Source: DASWRT01 sp036403035 | Lineage (GTDB): Bacteria > Pseudomonadota > Alphaproteobacteria > ATCC43930 > CGMCC-115725 | Direction of reading: 5' to 3' | Assembly: GCA_036403035.1 (NCBI GenBank) | Contig: DASWRT010000073.1 | Span: forward strand, 1 to 16,467 | Length of the DNA stretch: 16,467 nucleotides | Shown here: piece after piece, positions 6,396-13,816 of the stretch | Position numbering within the stretch: position 1 is the first letter of the stretch | Layout of the letters: every line of letters starts with the position of its first letter | The notes under the pieces: generated by a model | Told to the model about the DNA's origin: nothing | The model's input: only the letters and a program-made list of their open reading frames with translations | Database searches by the model: none | Position numbers and translations under genes: made by a program

Positions 6396-8516
6396 GTGAA
6401 GCGCGCAACGTTGTTGGGACATCTGCCGCACGCAGCACGGTTGCCGCTTGCAATCGTCCTGTTCGGACTTGCCGTCCTCGGCGGCCTGTGGCTTGGCGTC
6501 CTTCAGGCCGTGCATCAGCAGCGGGCCACGGCGTTCGATCAGGCGACGCGCGACAGCGCCAACCTGCTGATGGCATTCCGCGAGCATATCGGCCGCACGT
6601 TGACCGGGCTCGACCAGATCATGCTGGCGATCAAGGCGGAACATGCGCTGTCGCCGGACCGCTTCACGCTTCCGGCCTGGCTCGACAACTCCGCCTTTCT
6701 CAACGGGATCGCGGTTCAGGTGTCGATGGTCGACGCCGCCGGCATCATACGCGCCAACGACCATGGGGTGATGACGGAACGGTTCGACGTCTCCGACCGG
6801 CCGCATTTTCGCCAGCACCTCACCCCGGCGGCCGCGCAGCCGTACGTCAGCGTGCCCGTGCTGGGGCGCGTTTCCGGCCGGTGGACGATCCAGATTACGC
6901 GACGCCTCGAACGTGCCGATGGCGCGTTCGACGGCGTGATCGTGGTGTCGCTCGATCCCGCGTACCTGTCTCAATTCTTCGACACCGCCGGTCTTGGTCC
7001 GCATAGTGTCGTCACTCTTTTCGGGGACGACGGGATCGTGCGGGCGCGGCGGGCGGGCGGCGGCGACATCGCCGTCGGCCAGGATGTCTCGGCAGCGCCG
7101 TTGGCCCGCGCCGTACTCGCGTCGGGGAAAGGGACGAAGCAGCTCCGCAGCATGATCGACGGAGTCGAACGGGTTTTCAGCGCCTCGGAAGTCGCCGGAT
7201 ATCCGCTCTCGGTCGTTGTCGGGATCGGGGTCGAGGATGTGCTTGCGGCCACGGATGCGAGCCGGCGCCGAAGCCTTGCCATGGGGGCGGTGCTGTCCGC
7301 TGTCGTGGTCATCTTCGTCGCCCTGCTGCTCCGCGAAGTCGGACGCCGGCGGCGGCTCGACGAGGCGGCCGCCGCGCAGGCCGAACTGATGGCGACCATT
7401 CTCGAACTGACGCCGGCATCGATCACGGTGAAGGATGAGGCCGGACGGTTCGAGGTGCTCAACGAGGCCTCGCGGCGGTTCTACGATCGTCCCCGCGCGG
7501 CCATTCTCGGGCGTCGTATGATCGATCTGCTTCCTGCCGATGTAGCCGGCGAGATCGAGGCGGCGGATGCGGCGGCACGCGCCGCGCCGCCGGGGCAGAC
7601 GATCAAGAGCGAGCAGTGCCTGACCGTCGGCGGCGAGACGCGCCGCGTCTTCAGCGCACGCCGCGTGTGCACGGTGGAGGGACGCCAGCTTCTCATAACC
7701 GCGGCTTCCGACGTGACTGCGCTGCGCGATGCCGAGGCCGCGATGCGCCGCGCCGCCGCCGCCGAGGAGGCGAGCCGCCTCAAGTCCGAATTCCTCGCGA
7801 ACATGAGCCACGAGCTGCGGACGCCGCTCAATGCCGTGATCGGTTTCTCCGAGGTCCTCAAGCAAGAGCTTTTCGGGCCGCTCGGCAACGAGCGCTATCG
7901 CGAATATGCCGCCGATATCCTGGTGACCGGCACGCACCTGCTCGACGTCGTGAACGATATTCTCGACTTCAGCAAGGCCGAGGCCGGCGAGATGACCTTG
8001 GCGATGGAGGCCGTCGATCTCGGCCTGCTGCTGCGCGGCATCGGGCGGATGGTGCAGGAGCGCGCCGATGCCGGCGGTCTCGTGCTGTCCCTGCAGGTGC
8101 CCGGCGATCTTACCGTGCTGGCCGATGCCCGGCGTTTGCGTCAGGTTCTACTCAATCTGCTGTCGAACGCGATCAAGTTCACCGCGTCCGGCGGCACCGT
8201 CGTCCTGACGGCCAGCCGCGAGCCGGAGGTCGGCCGGATCGCGATCGAGGTGGCCGATACCGGCATCGGCATGGCGCCCGGCGAGGTCGCCGTAGCCCTG
8301 ATGCCGTTCCGGCAGCTCGACGGTTCGCTCGCGCGCCGGCATGAGGGAACCGGGCTGGGGCTGCCTCTCGCCAAGCGCCTCGTCGACCTGATGGGCGGCG
8401 ATCTCGTGATCGAGAGCGTGCTCGGGAAGGGCACGCGCATCCGCATATGCTTGCCGGACGGCGCCGCTACCATGCGACAGGTGGAGGACGGGATCGCCGC
8501 CGAGGTCGCCGCCTGA
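6396..8516 (+). CDS. Membrane-bound sensor histidine kinase (orphan, PleC/DivJ-like core)
   Basis: This 706-aa hybrid-free histidine kinase uses the GTG at 6396, chosen for the AGGAG at 6387-6391 and because upstream residues add nothing hydrophobic. It has TM1 (about 16-37), a periplasmic Cache-like sensor (about 40-280, including a FDVSDRPHFRQH motif), TM2 (about 294-315) and a PAS domain (about 331-440). The HisKA domain has His472 in SHELRTPLNAVIGFSE, and the ATPase domain has N-box LLNLLSNAIKFT, G1 DTGIGMAPGE and G2 GTGLGLPLAKR. The sequence after His472 (ELFGPLGNERYREYAADI...LLDVVNDILDFSKAEAG) is characteristic of alphaproteobacterial PleC/DivJ/PdhS kinases, which act on DivK-type regulators controlling cell cycle and development. 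No response regulator is encoded nearby, so partner and signal are unknown. Cache domains usually bind small organic ligands. Confidence 0.92.
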   Translation: MKRATLLGHLPHAARLPLAIVLFGLAVLGGLWLGVLQAVHQQRATAFDQATRDSANLLMAFREHIGRTLTGLDQIMLAIKAEHALSPDRFTLPAWLDNSAFLNGIAVQVSMVDAAGIIRANDHGVMTERFDVSDRPHFRQHLTPAAAQPYVSVPVLGRVSGRWTIQITRRLERADGAFDGVIVVSLDPAYLSQFFDTAGLGPHSVVTLFGDDGIVRARRAGGGDIAVGQDVSAAPLARAVLASGKGTKQLRSMIDGVERVFSASEVAGYPLSVVVGIGVEDVLAATDASRRRSLAMGAVLSAVVVIFVALLLREVGRRRRLDEAAAAQAELMATILELTPASITVKDEAGRFEVLNEASRRFYDRPRAAILGRRMIDLLPADVAGEIEAADAAARAAPPGQTIKSEQCLTVGGETRRVFSARRVCTVEGRQLLITAASDVTALRDAEAAMRRAAAAEEASRLKSEFLANMSHELRTPLNAVIGFSEVLKQELFGPLGNERYREYAADILVTGTHLLDVVNDILDFSKAEAGEMTLAMEAVDLGLLLRGIGRMVQERADAGGLVLSLQVPGDLTVLADARRLRQVLLNLLSNAIKFTASGGTVVLTASREPEVGRIAIEVADTGIGMAPGEVAVALMPFRQLDGSLARRHEGTGLGLPLAKRLVDLMGGDLVIESVLGKGTRIRICLPDGAATMRQVEDGIAAEVAA

Positions 8517-8546
8517 CGGCGCCGATTCCGCGTCCTGCGTCGACTC

Positions 8547-8588
8547 CGCTCCTTCCGCACTTCCGAAAACAATTGTCGACAAGGAGCG
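8547..8588. terminator. Inverted repeat after the histidine kinase
   Basis: CGCTCCTT (8547-8554) pairs perfectly with AAGGAGCG (8581-8588) across a 26-nt loop. The loop contains a second palindrome, TTGTCGACAA (8573-8582), that overlaps the right arm. It lies in the gap between the kinase stop and the exonuclease start. It has no T-tract, so a terminator role is only suggested by position. Confidence 0.3.
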
Positions 8589-8640
8589 CGACACCACCGA
8601 TTCTGCGGCTCTCCGCAATCATGCAGCAGCCGGCATCTCC

Positions 8641-9453
8641 GTGACCGATCCGTTTCTTCCCGTACGTTACGTCGACACCGAGACGGCCGGCGGCCGGGCC
8701 GGGCCGGAGAGCATCCTTGAGATCGCGATCGTCGACGAGACCGGGATGGTGCTGCTCGACACGCTGATCGATCCCGGCCGGCCGATCGACCCCTTCGTCG
8801 TCCGCATCCACGGGATCACCGACGACATGGTGCAAGGCGCGCCGCGCTGGGACGACGTAGCCCCCGAGGCGGCGCGGCTGCTTGCCGGCACGGAGTTCGT
8901 CGCGCACAGCGTCGCCTTCGACCGCGCCGTCGTCGGCGCCGCCGCGGCGGCTGCCGCGCGCTTCACCTGTACGGTGTCGCTCTGCCGCCGCAAGCTCGGG
9001 CGGGCGCACAAGCTGCGGGTCGCCGCCGAGATGGCCGGGCACGTCCCGGCCGGGCGGTGGCACCGCGCCGCGGCCGACGCGCTGGCCTGCCGCTCCGTCC
9101 ACCGCTGGCTCGTCGCCCAGCCGGACCTCCCGGCGGAGGAGATCCAGGCGCGCCGCCGGGCGGCAGCGGCGGCGGCTCAGGCGGCGACCGACCTCGCCCC
9201 GGCGTCCGGGCGTGCTCCGGCCGATCCGCGGCTCGTCCGCCTGCCGCCGGCGCTATGCCCGGAGCCGGTCATGACCGGCCGCCGCTGGACCGTCGAGATG
9301 GACGAGACGCTGCGGAGGATGTGGCGCGACGGCTGCGACGTGCCCGCGATCCTCGCGCATTTCCTCCGTACCCCGTCGGCGATCTTCGCTCGCCTGGAAC
9401 GGCTCGGCATGGTCGATGCCGAAAGCAATCCCTACCATTTCGAGCCGGGCTGA
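8641..9453 (+). CDS. DnaQ-like (DEDDh) 3'-5' exonuclease with C-terminal helix-turn-helix
   Basis: This 270-aa protein has all the DEDDh exonuclease residues. Exo I is YVDTET with Asp12 and Glu14, Exo II is AHSVAFD with Asp94, and Exo III is HRAAADA with His141 and Asp146. Proteins with this domain remove nucleotides from 3' ends in DNA proofreading or repair, or in RNA turnover. After a long Ala-rich stretch (about 165-200) there is a second domain, WTVEMDETLRRMWRDGCDVPAILAHFLRTPSAIFARLERLG (216-256). It looks like the Myb/GcrA-like helix-turn-helix found at the C-terminus of some DNA helicases and nucleases, and probably guides DNA binding. The GTG start at 8641 has no good ribosome site, but the exonuclease motif begins only ten residues later, so little sequence can be missing. 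It stands alone between an orphan kinase and a small secreted protein. Confidence 0.82.
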   Translation: MTDPFLPVRYVDTETAGGRAGPESILEIAIVDETGMVLLDTLIDPGRPIDPFVVRIHGITDDMVQGAPRWDDVAPEAARLLAGTEFVAHSVAFDRAVVGAAAAAAARFTCTVSLCRRKLGRAHKLRVAAEMAGHVPAGRWHRAAADALACRSVHRWLVAQPDLPAEEIQARRRAAAAAAQAATDLAPASGRAPADPRLVRLPPALCPEPVMTGRRWTVEMDETLRRMWRDGCDVPAILAHFLRTPSAIFARLERLGMVDAESNPYHFEPG

Positions 9454-9569
9454 CCGGTCGTCGCGATTGCCGGCCGCAGTGATTGCCGGTCGCGGCCGAT
9501 CGTGACAATCTGGCCGCGTGAGTGCCACTGCCCAATGCCCGACGATGCGGGCTTTCCCGTGAGGGCGCC

Positions 9570-9887
9570 ATGATGACCAACCGTGTCCTTCCCGCTGCCC
9601 TGGTCGCCGTTCCCCTTCTGCTGCCCGGAATACCTGCCGGCGCCCAGTCGGAGCGTCAGCCGGCGGAGCCGGCGCCGGCACCGGCGGCCGGGACCGACGA
9701 CGCCGCGCAGCAGGACGCCGGTTCCGGTCGCGGGCCGATCGTCGGCGGCCGCTACCGGCAACCGACGCAGGCCGAGATCGACGCGCGGCTGCGTCGGCCG
9801 GAGGAGCGCGCCGGCCGCAACGCGAACAAGGAAGTCGAGGATCTTTACGGCGAGGCGCTGCGGCTGAGCACGCCGAAGCGCGAGTAG
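9570..9887 (+). CDS. Small secreted protein of unknown function
   Basis: A 105-aa protein with a clear Sec signal peptide: MMTNR, a hydrophobic core VLPAALVAVPLLLPGIP, and a likely cleavage after AGA (about residue 25), giving a periplasmic product. The ATG at 9570 is preceded by GAGGG at 9561-9565, and an in-frame start further upstream would not encode a better signal. The mature part is Pro/Ala-rich, then charged (QAEIDARLRRPEER...EVEDLYGEALRLS), predicted helical. I recognise no domain. It converges on the MFS gene at 9928, 40 bases away. Confidence 0.7.
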   Translation: MMTNRVLPAALVAVPLLLPGIPAGAQSERQPAEPAPAPAAGTDDAAQQDAGSGRGPIVGGRYRQPTQAEIDARLRRPEERAGRNANKEVEDLYGEALRLSTPKRE

Positions 9888-9891
9888 ATCC

Positions 9892-9928
9892 GCCGCAGCC
9901 CCGGAACCGGCGCCGGCCGGCGGCGGTT
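9892..9928. terminator. GC-rich inverted repeat between convergent genes
   Basis: CCGCCG (9892-9897) can pair with CGGCGG (9923-9928) around a GC-rich interior containing GGCGCCGGCC. It fills the 40-base gap between the secreted-protein stop and the convergent MFS stop. No T-tract follows, and such pairing is common by chance at this GC content. Confidence 0.2.
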
Positions 9929-11241
9929 CAGTCCGCGTGCGCCGGATGCTCCCGGGTTCCCGGCGCCTTCTTGCCGGCATAGGCGAGCGTTGTCGGCGCG
10001 GCGCCGAAACGTACGCCCTTCGCCTCCCGTCCGAAGCCGGTGAGCGCGGCGACCGCGATGGCGACGACCGCCGCGACGATCGCCAGCGCGAGCCCGTAAT
10101 GGCCGCCGTGCGCCGCCGCGATCTTCGCCTGGATCGTCGCATTCGCCGAGGCGAGCAGGTTGCCGAGCTGATAGGTGAAGCCGGGAAAGGTGCCGCGGAC
10201 CTCGTCCGGCGACAGCTCGTTCAGGTGCGCCGGGACAACGCCCCAGGCGCCCTGCACCATGAACTGCATCAGGAAGGCGCCGGCTGCCAGCATCATCACG
10301 TTCGACGACAGCGCCCACAGCGGGATCACCGGCAGCGACAGCAGCGCCGCGATGACGATCGCACGCCGCCGTCCGATCCGTTCCGAGTACGCGCCGAACA
10401 GGATCCCGCCGAGCAGCGCGCCGATATTGTAGATGACGGCGATGATGCCGACCTCGTGCGCCGAGAGGTGATGCTGCACCTCCAGGAAGGTCGGATAAAG
10501 ATCCTGCGTCCCGTGGCTGAAGAAGTTGAAGGCCGTCATCAGCAGGGTGACGTAGATGAAGAGCTGCCAGTGGCCGCGGATCGCCCTCCAGATGGAACCC
10601 GCGGAGCCGTTGCCGCCCGCCGCCGCCGTCTCCGCTGACCGGCGGCTTTCCCAGGCGGGCGATTCCCGGACGTGAATGCGGATGTAAAGCACCAGCAGCG
10701 CCGGGACGAAGCCGACGATGAACATGCCGCGCCAGCCGATGTAATTGTAAAAGAGGCCGAAGACCGCGGCGGCGAGCAGGTAGCCGACGGCATAGCCTTC
10801 CTGGAGGATGCCGGAAACGAGGCCGCGCGCCTGCGGCGGGACGGACTCCATGGTCAGCGAGGCGCCGACGCCCCATTCGCCGCCCATCGCAATGCCGTAC
10901 AGCGCCCGCAGCACCAGCAGCACGCCGAGCGACGGCGCGAACGCGGACAGCAGTTCCATCAGCGAGTAGAAGACGATGTCGGCCATCAGCGTCGGCCGAC
11001 GTCCGTAGCGGTCGGCGAGCATGCCGAAGACGAGCGCGCCGATCGGGCGCATGGCCAGCGTCAGCAGGATGGCGAAGGTGACGTCGGCGACCTCGGTGCC
11101 GAAATCGTGCGCGATGTCCTTGATGACGAACACGAGGATGAAGAAGTCGAACGCGTCCAGCGTCCAGCCCAGAAAGCTCGCGAGCACGGCGCTGCGCTGC
11201 TCGTGATTGAGCGTCCGCAGAGGAGCGAAGACTTCCAGCAT
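9928..11241 (-). CDS. MFS transporter, SHS family (sialate/lactate:H+ symporter-like)
   Basis: This 437-aa 12-TM inner-membrane carrier begins MLEVFAPLRTLNHEQRSAVLAS. ATG 11241 is chosen because GGGAGG lies six bases upstream and the longer reading adds no hydrophobic segment. Family features are the first helix GWTLDAFDFFILVFVIKDIA, the MFS motif A GMLADRYGRRP after helix 2, its repeat GAYSERIGRRR between helices 8 and 9, and GMGGEWG-like helix 4 sequence (YGIAMGGEWGVGASLTMES). These point to the SHS group (NanT sialate, JEN-type lactate and pyruvate carriers), so import of a carboxylate with protons is the best guess. The substrate cannot be read from sequence. It lies downstream of the FMN reductase on the same strand with a 117-base gap and could be co-transcribed with it, though no functional link is evident. 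Confidence 0.85.
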   Translation of the reverse strand: MLEVFAPLRTLNHEQRSAVLASFLGWTLDAFDFFILVFVIKDIAHDFGTEVADVTFAILLTLAMRPIGALVFGMLADRYGRRPTLMADIVFYSLMELLSAFAPSLGVLLVLRALYGIAMGGEWGVGASLTMESVPPQARGLVSGILQEGYAVGYLLAAAVFGLFYNYIGWRGMFIVGFVPALLVLYIRIHVRESPAWESRRSAETAAAGGNGSAGSIWRAIRGHWQLFIYVTLLMTAFNFFSHGTQDLYPTFLEVQHHLSAHEVGIIAVIYNIGALLGGILFGAYSERIGRRRAIVIAALLSLPVIPLWALSSNVMMLAAGAFLMQFMVQGAWGVVPAHLNELSPDEVRGTFPGFTYQLGNLLASANATIQAKIAAAHGGHYGLALAIVAAVVAIAVAALTGFGREAKGVRFGAAPTTLAYAGKKAPGTREHPAHAD

Positions 11242-11358
11242 GAGCGGCCTCCCGATCGTCGACGGCACGCACGACGGCGGGTGGACCGGCCGATCCGCCC
11301 ACCGCCGCACATGCCGTTCAACAGTCGAAACCGCGGGAGTGTCTCGCCGCGCGCCTTG

Positions 11359-11934
11359 CTATTTTGCGGTGAGCCGGCGCGTCCAGTCGCGGAGCGCGGT
11401 CAGGAGCTGGCGGACGAAGTCGCGCGTCGTCTCGTCCGTGAGCTGACCGGCCGCGTCGAACTTGCCGGACGCCGCCGCGATCATGACTTCCGGCTTGTTG
11501 ATCGGGTGCATGTCGAGGAAGACGAGGATCTGGCGCAGATGGTACTGCGCGCGGGCCGTGCCCAGCGCGCTGGGAGTGGCGCCCATGATCGCGACCGGCT
11601 TGCCGGCAAAGGGCTGCTCGGGCGGCCGCGACGCCCAGTCGATCGCGTTCTTCAGCACGCCGGGGACCGAGTAGTTGTATTCCGGCGTCACGAAGAGCAG
11701 CGCGTCGGCGGCGCGGATGCGCTCGCGGAACTGCTCGACGGAAGGGGGCAGGCCCTCCGCGCGGACGTCCTCGTTGTAGATCGGGATCGGCGCGATGTCG
11801 AAGGTCTCGATCGTCAGACCGTCCGGTGCAAGCTCCTGCGCGGCGCGGAGCGCCGCCGCGTTGTAGGAGCCCTTGCGCAGGCTGCCGCAGATGCCGAGAA
11901 CCTTCACCGCCGACGTCCCTACCGCATCGCTCAT
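11359..11934 (-). CDS. NAD(P)H-dependent FMN reductase (ChrR/YieF-like flavoprotein)
   Basis: This 191-aa cytoplasmic flavodoxin-fold reductase binds FMN and passes electrons from NAD(P)H to quinones, chromate, azo compounds or free flavin. The phosphate-binding loop is GSLRKGSYN (residues 17-25), and the family motif PEYNYSVPGVLKNAIDWASRP (84-104) covers the flavin isoalloxazine pocket. Length is normal for the family (about 180-195). ATG 11934 has GGAG nearby, upstream on the minus strand (GGCGGAGCGGTC). Members of this family are usually stress or detoxification enzymes, and the physiological acceptor here is unknown. It is followed on the same strand by the SHS transporter. Confidence 0.9.
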   Translation of the reverse strand: MSDAVGTSAVKVLGICGSLRKGSYNAAALRAAQELAPDGLTIETFDIAPIPIYNEDVRAEGLPPSVEQFRERIRAADALLFVTPEYNYSVPGVLKNAIDWASRPPEQPFAGKPVAIMGATPSALGTARAQYHLRQILVFLDMHPINKPEVMIAAASGKFDAAGQLTDETTRDFVRQLLTALRDWTRRLTAK

Positions 11935-12238
11935 GACCGCTCCGCCGCCGATCTCAATTGGCCGTGGACACTATCATGAAGCCCAAAGACGTCGGGGCTT
12001 GTGTTTGCAGGCGGTCGGAGAGATCACTCGTCGCGGCGCGAGGGTGTGTGCTCGCCGCGGTCTGGACGTCGGCATCGGGCGGCCTCTTCCTGCGGCTGCT
12101 GGCACCTTTCCGTCCAACATCGAGGGGGGAGGGCGCGTTCCGGGCCGGAACACATGGAGTACTTGAGGGCGGTGCGCCGTTCTTTGTCAGAATTGCCCGC
12201 CGCCGAGCCGGACGTGCTGCTGCGGCGACGGAGGAGAA
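11935..12238. other. Divergent intergenic region, no gene supported
   Basis: About 300 bases separate the divergent FMN reductase and the small membrane protein. Open frames crossing it lack ribosome sites and family resemblance, and the longest runs on over the next gene in another frame. The last bases (GGAGGAG at 12230-12236) are the ribosome site of the next gene. I could not pick a convincing promoter or operator. Confidence 0.5.
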
Positions 12239-12499
12239 ATGGCGCGGATCGTCAACCTTCTGGTGCTCTGCCTGCTGGTCGGGCTGGTGCTCGCCTTCCT
12301 CGGCGTCACGCCGCACAGCATCTTCACCGACACGTGGCATACGATCCGGTCGGTCTGGGATCTGATGCTGCGGTTCGCCGGCGTCGGCATGGACATGCTG
12401 ACCTGGGCGATGCAGTACATCCTGCTCGGCGCCGTGATCGTCGTGCCGATCGCGCTGGTCTCGTTGCTGCTGCGGGTCGCCAAGCGCCGCGGCGGCTAA
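12239..12499 (+). CDS. Small two-helix membrane protein (DUF6460-like)
   Basis: An 86-aa protein beginning at ATG 12239 with a strong GGAGGAG ribosome site four bases upstream. It has two hydrophobic segments, about residues 4-23 (IVNLLVLCLLVGLVLAFLGV) and 58-79 (QYILLGAVIVVPIALVSLLL), and a basic end (RVAKRRGG), so it is predicted to be an inner-membrane protein with the tail in the cytoplasm. Size and pattern match small alphaproteobacterial proteins I know as DUF6460, and no function is established. Its stop lies only 17 bases from the stop of the convergent minE gene. The short GC-rich gap (CCGGCCGGCCGG) may serve both as a terminator. Confidence 0.75.
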   Translation: MARIVNLLVLCLLVGLVLAFLGVTPHSIFTDTWHTIRSVWDLMLRFAGVGMDMLTWAMQYILLGAVIVVPIALVSLLLRVAKRRGG

Positions 12500-12516
12500 C
12501 GCCGGCCGGCCGGTTG

Positions 12517-12900
12517 CTACCGCTTCCGCTTGCCGCCGACGCCCTTTGCTGCGGTCGACGCCATCGCCGGCTTCGGCGCCGCAGCGCCGGCAGTTCCGCC
12601 GTTTGCGGCGGCGACGGCGGGCTTCGCGGGCTCCGACCGCTCCTTCACCTTGGCGTTGTCCAGCTCGATGTTGATCTCCAGCACCGAGGTGCCTTCCTGC
12701 TTGCCGAGCTGGACCTTCATCACGTCCTCGTCGACCTCGATGTACTTGCGGACGACGTTGAGCAGGTCGCGCTGCAGCAGCGGCAGGAAATCGGGGCCGC
12801 TGCGGTTGACGCGCTCGTGCGCCAGGACGATCTGCAGGCGTTCCTTGGCGATGCTGGCGGTCGGCGGCTTCTTGGCGAAGAAGATGTCGAAGATGCTCAT
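12517..12900 (-). CDS. minE: Cell division topological specificity factor MinE, with extended C-terminal tail
   Basis: MinE binds MinD on the membrane, stimulates its ATPase and drives MinCD off, so that the division inhibitor stays away from mid-cell. It starts at ATG 12900, whose ATGA overlaps the minD stop by four bases, so the pair is translationally coupled. The N-terminus MSIFDIFF is the membrane-binding segment, and IAKERLQIVLAHER (17-30) is the anti-MinCD helix. The topological-specificity domain follows, with conserved LLQRDLLNVVRKY (41-53) and SVLEINIEL (72-80). At 127 residues it is much longer than E. coli MinE (88). Residues 84-127 are an Ala/Pro/Lys tail ending GGKRKR that has no counterpart in the core family and may be disordered or nucleic-acid- or membrane-interacting. 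Confidence 0.95.
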   Translation of the reverse strand: MSIFDIFFAKKPPTASIAKERLQIVLAHERVNRSGPDFLPLLQRDLLNVVRKYIEVDEDVMKVQLGKQEGTSVLEINIELDNAKVKERSEPAKPAVAAANGGTAGAAAPKPAMASTAAKGVGGKRKR

Positions 12901-13712
12901 GACGCTCTGCCGAACAGGCTGCGGAAGAGGCTCTTGCGCTCCGGCTTGACGTAGCGCATCTCGCGGTTCTCGCCGAGGAAGCGGGCGACGGCGTCCTGAT
13001 AGGCGCGGCCGGCGGGGCTGTCGTCGTCGAACACGACGGGCGTGCCGGTGTTCGAGGCGCGCAGCACGCTCTCGGACTCGGGGATGACGCCGAGCAGCGG
13101 CACTGACAGGATCTCCTGCACGTCCTCGACGGTCAGCATCTCGCCGCGCGTGACGCGCTCCGGCGAGTAGCGGGTCAGCAGCAGGTGCTCCTTGACCGGT
13201 TCCAACCCCTGCTCGGCGCGCCGCGACTTCGAGGCGAGGATGCCGATGATCCGGTCGGAGTCGCGCACCGACGAGACCTCGGGGTTGGTCACGATGACGG
13301 CGTGGTCGGCGAGGTAGAGCGCGGTGAGCGCGCCGTGCTCGATGCCGGCCGGGCTGTCGCAGACGATGTAGTCGAACTCCTTCTTCAGCTCCTCCATCAC
13401 CCGCACCACGCCGTCGCGCTTCAGCGCGTCCTTGTCGCGGGTCTGCGAGGTCGGGAAGACGAAGAGGTTGTCGCAGCGCTTGTCCTTGATCAGCGCCTGG
13501 TTGAGGTTGGCGTCGCCGTTGATGACGTTGATGAAGTCGAACACGACGCGCCGCTCGCACCCCATGATGAGGTCGAGGTTGCGCAGTCCCACGTCGAAAT
13601 CGATCACGACCGTCTTGTGACCGCGCAGAGCGAGCCCGGCGGACAACGCCGCCGATGACGTCGTCTTGCCGACGCCGCCCTTGCCGGACGTGACCACGAT
13701 TACCTTGCCCAA
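12897..13712 (-). CDS. minD: Septum site-determining ATPase MinD
   Basis: MinD is the 271-aa membrane-cycling ATPase of the Min system that recruits MinC and is cleared by MinE. The deviant Walker A motif KGGVGKTT is at residues 11-18 (signature Lys11 and Lys16). VVIDFDVGLRNLDL covers switch I, and YIVCDSPAGIEHG is the Walker B/switch II region. The C-terminal amphipathic membrane-targeting helix, KSLFRSLFGR, is at the very end. The start is a TTG at 13712, not ATG: it lies five bases after AAGGAGG, and the protein then begins GKVIVVTSGKGG exactly as family members do. The gap from minC is 104 bases and minE overlaps its end, so minCDE is likely one transcript. Confidence 0.97.
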   Translation of the reverse strand: MGKVIVVTSGKGGVGKTTSSAALSAGLALRGHKTVVIDFDVGLRNLDLIMGCERRVVFDFINVINGDANLNQALIKDKRCDNLFVFPTSQTRDKDALKRDGVVRVMEELKKEFDYIVCDSPAGIEHGALTALYLADHAVIVTNPEVSSVRDSDRIIGILASKSRRAEQGLEPVKEHLLLTRYSPERVTRGEMLTVEDVQEILSVPLLGVIPESESVLRASNTGTPVVFDDDSPAGRAYQDAVARFLGENREMRYVKPERKSLFRSLFGRAS

Positions 13713-13816
13713 ACCTGCCTCCTTCTCTGCGCCGGCCGGGTGCGCCTGCCCGGCATCGGCTTAGCGGCGCCGTCGCCGCCGCTGCTGCTTTTGATGATTG
13801 CCGCGCCGTGTGCCGG

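Noticed and set aside
6321..7937. 538-codon minus-strand open frame opposite the histidine kinase
   Set aside because: Antisense shadow of a GC-rich gene; the plus strand has all kinase motifs.
9460..9500. Imperfect direct repeat GATTGCCGG in the gap after the exonuclease
   Set aside because: Only two short copies, in a sequence where GCCGG is very frequent; not a convincing iteron or CRISPR-like unit.
10672..11979. 435-codon plus-strand open frame across the MFS and FMN reductase genes
   Set aside because: It crosses two well-supported minus-strand genes and shows the low-complexity composition of a shadow frame.
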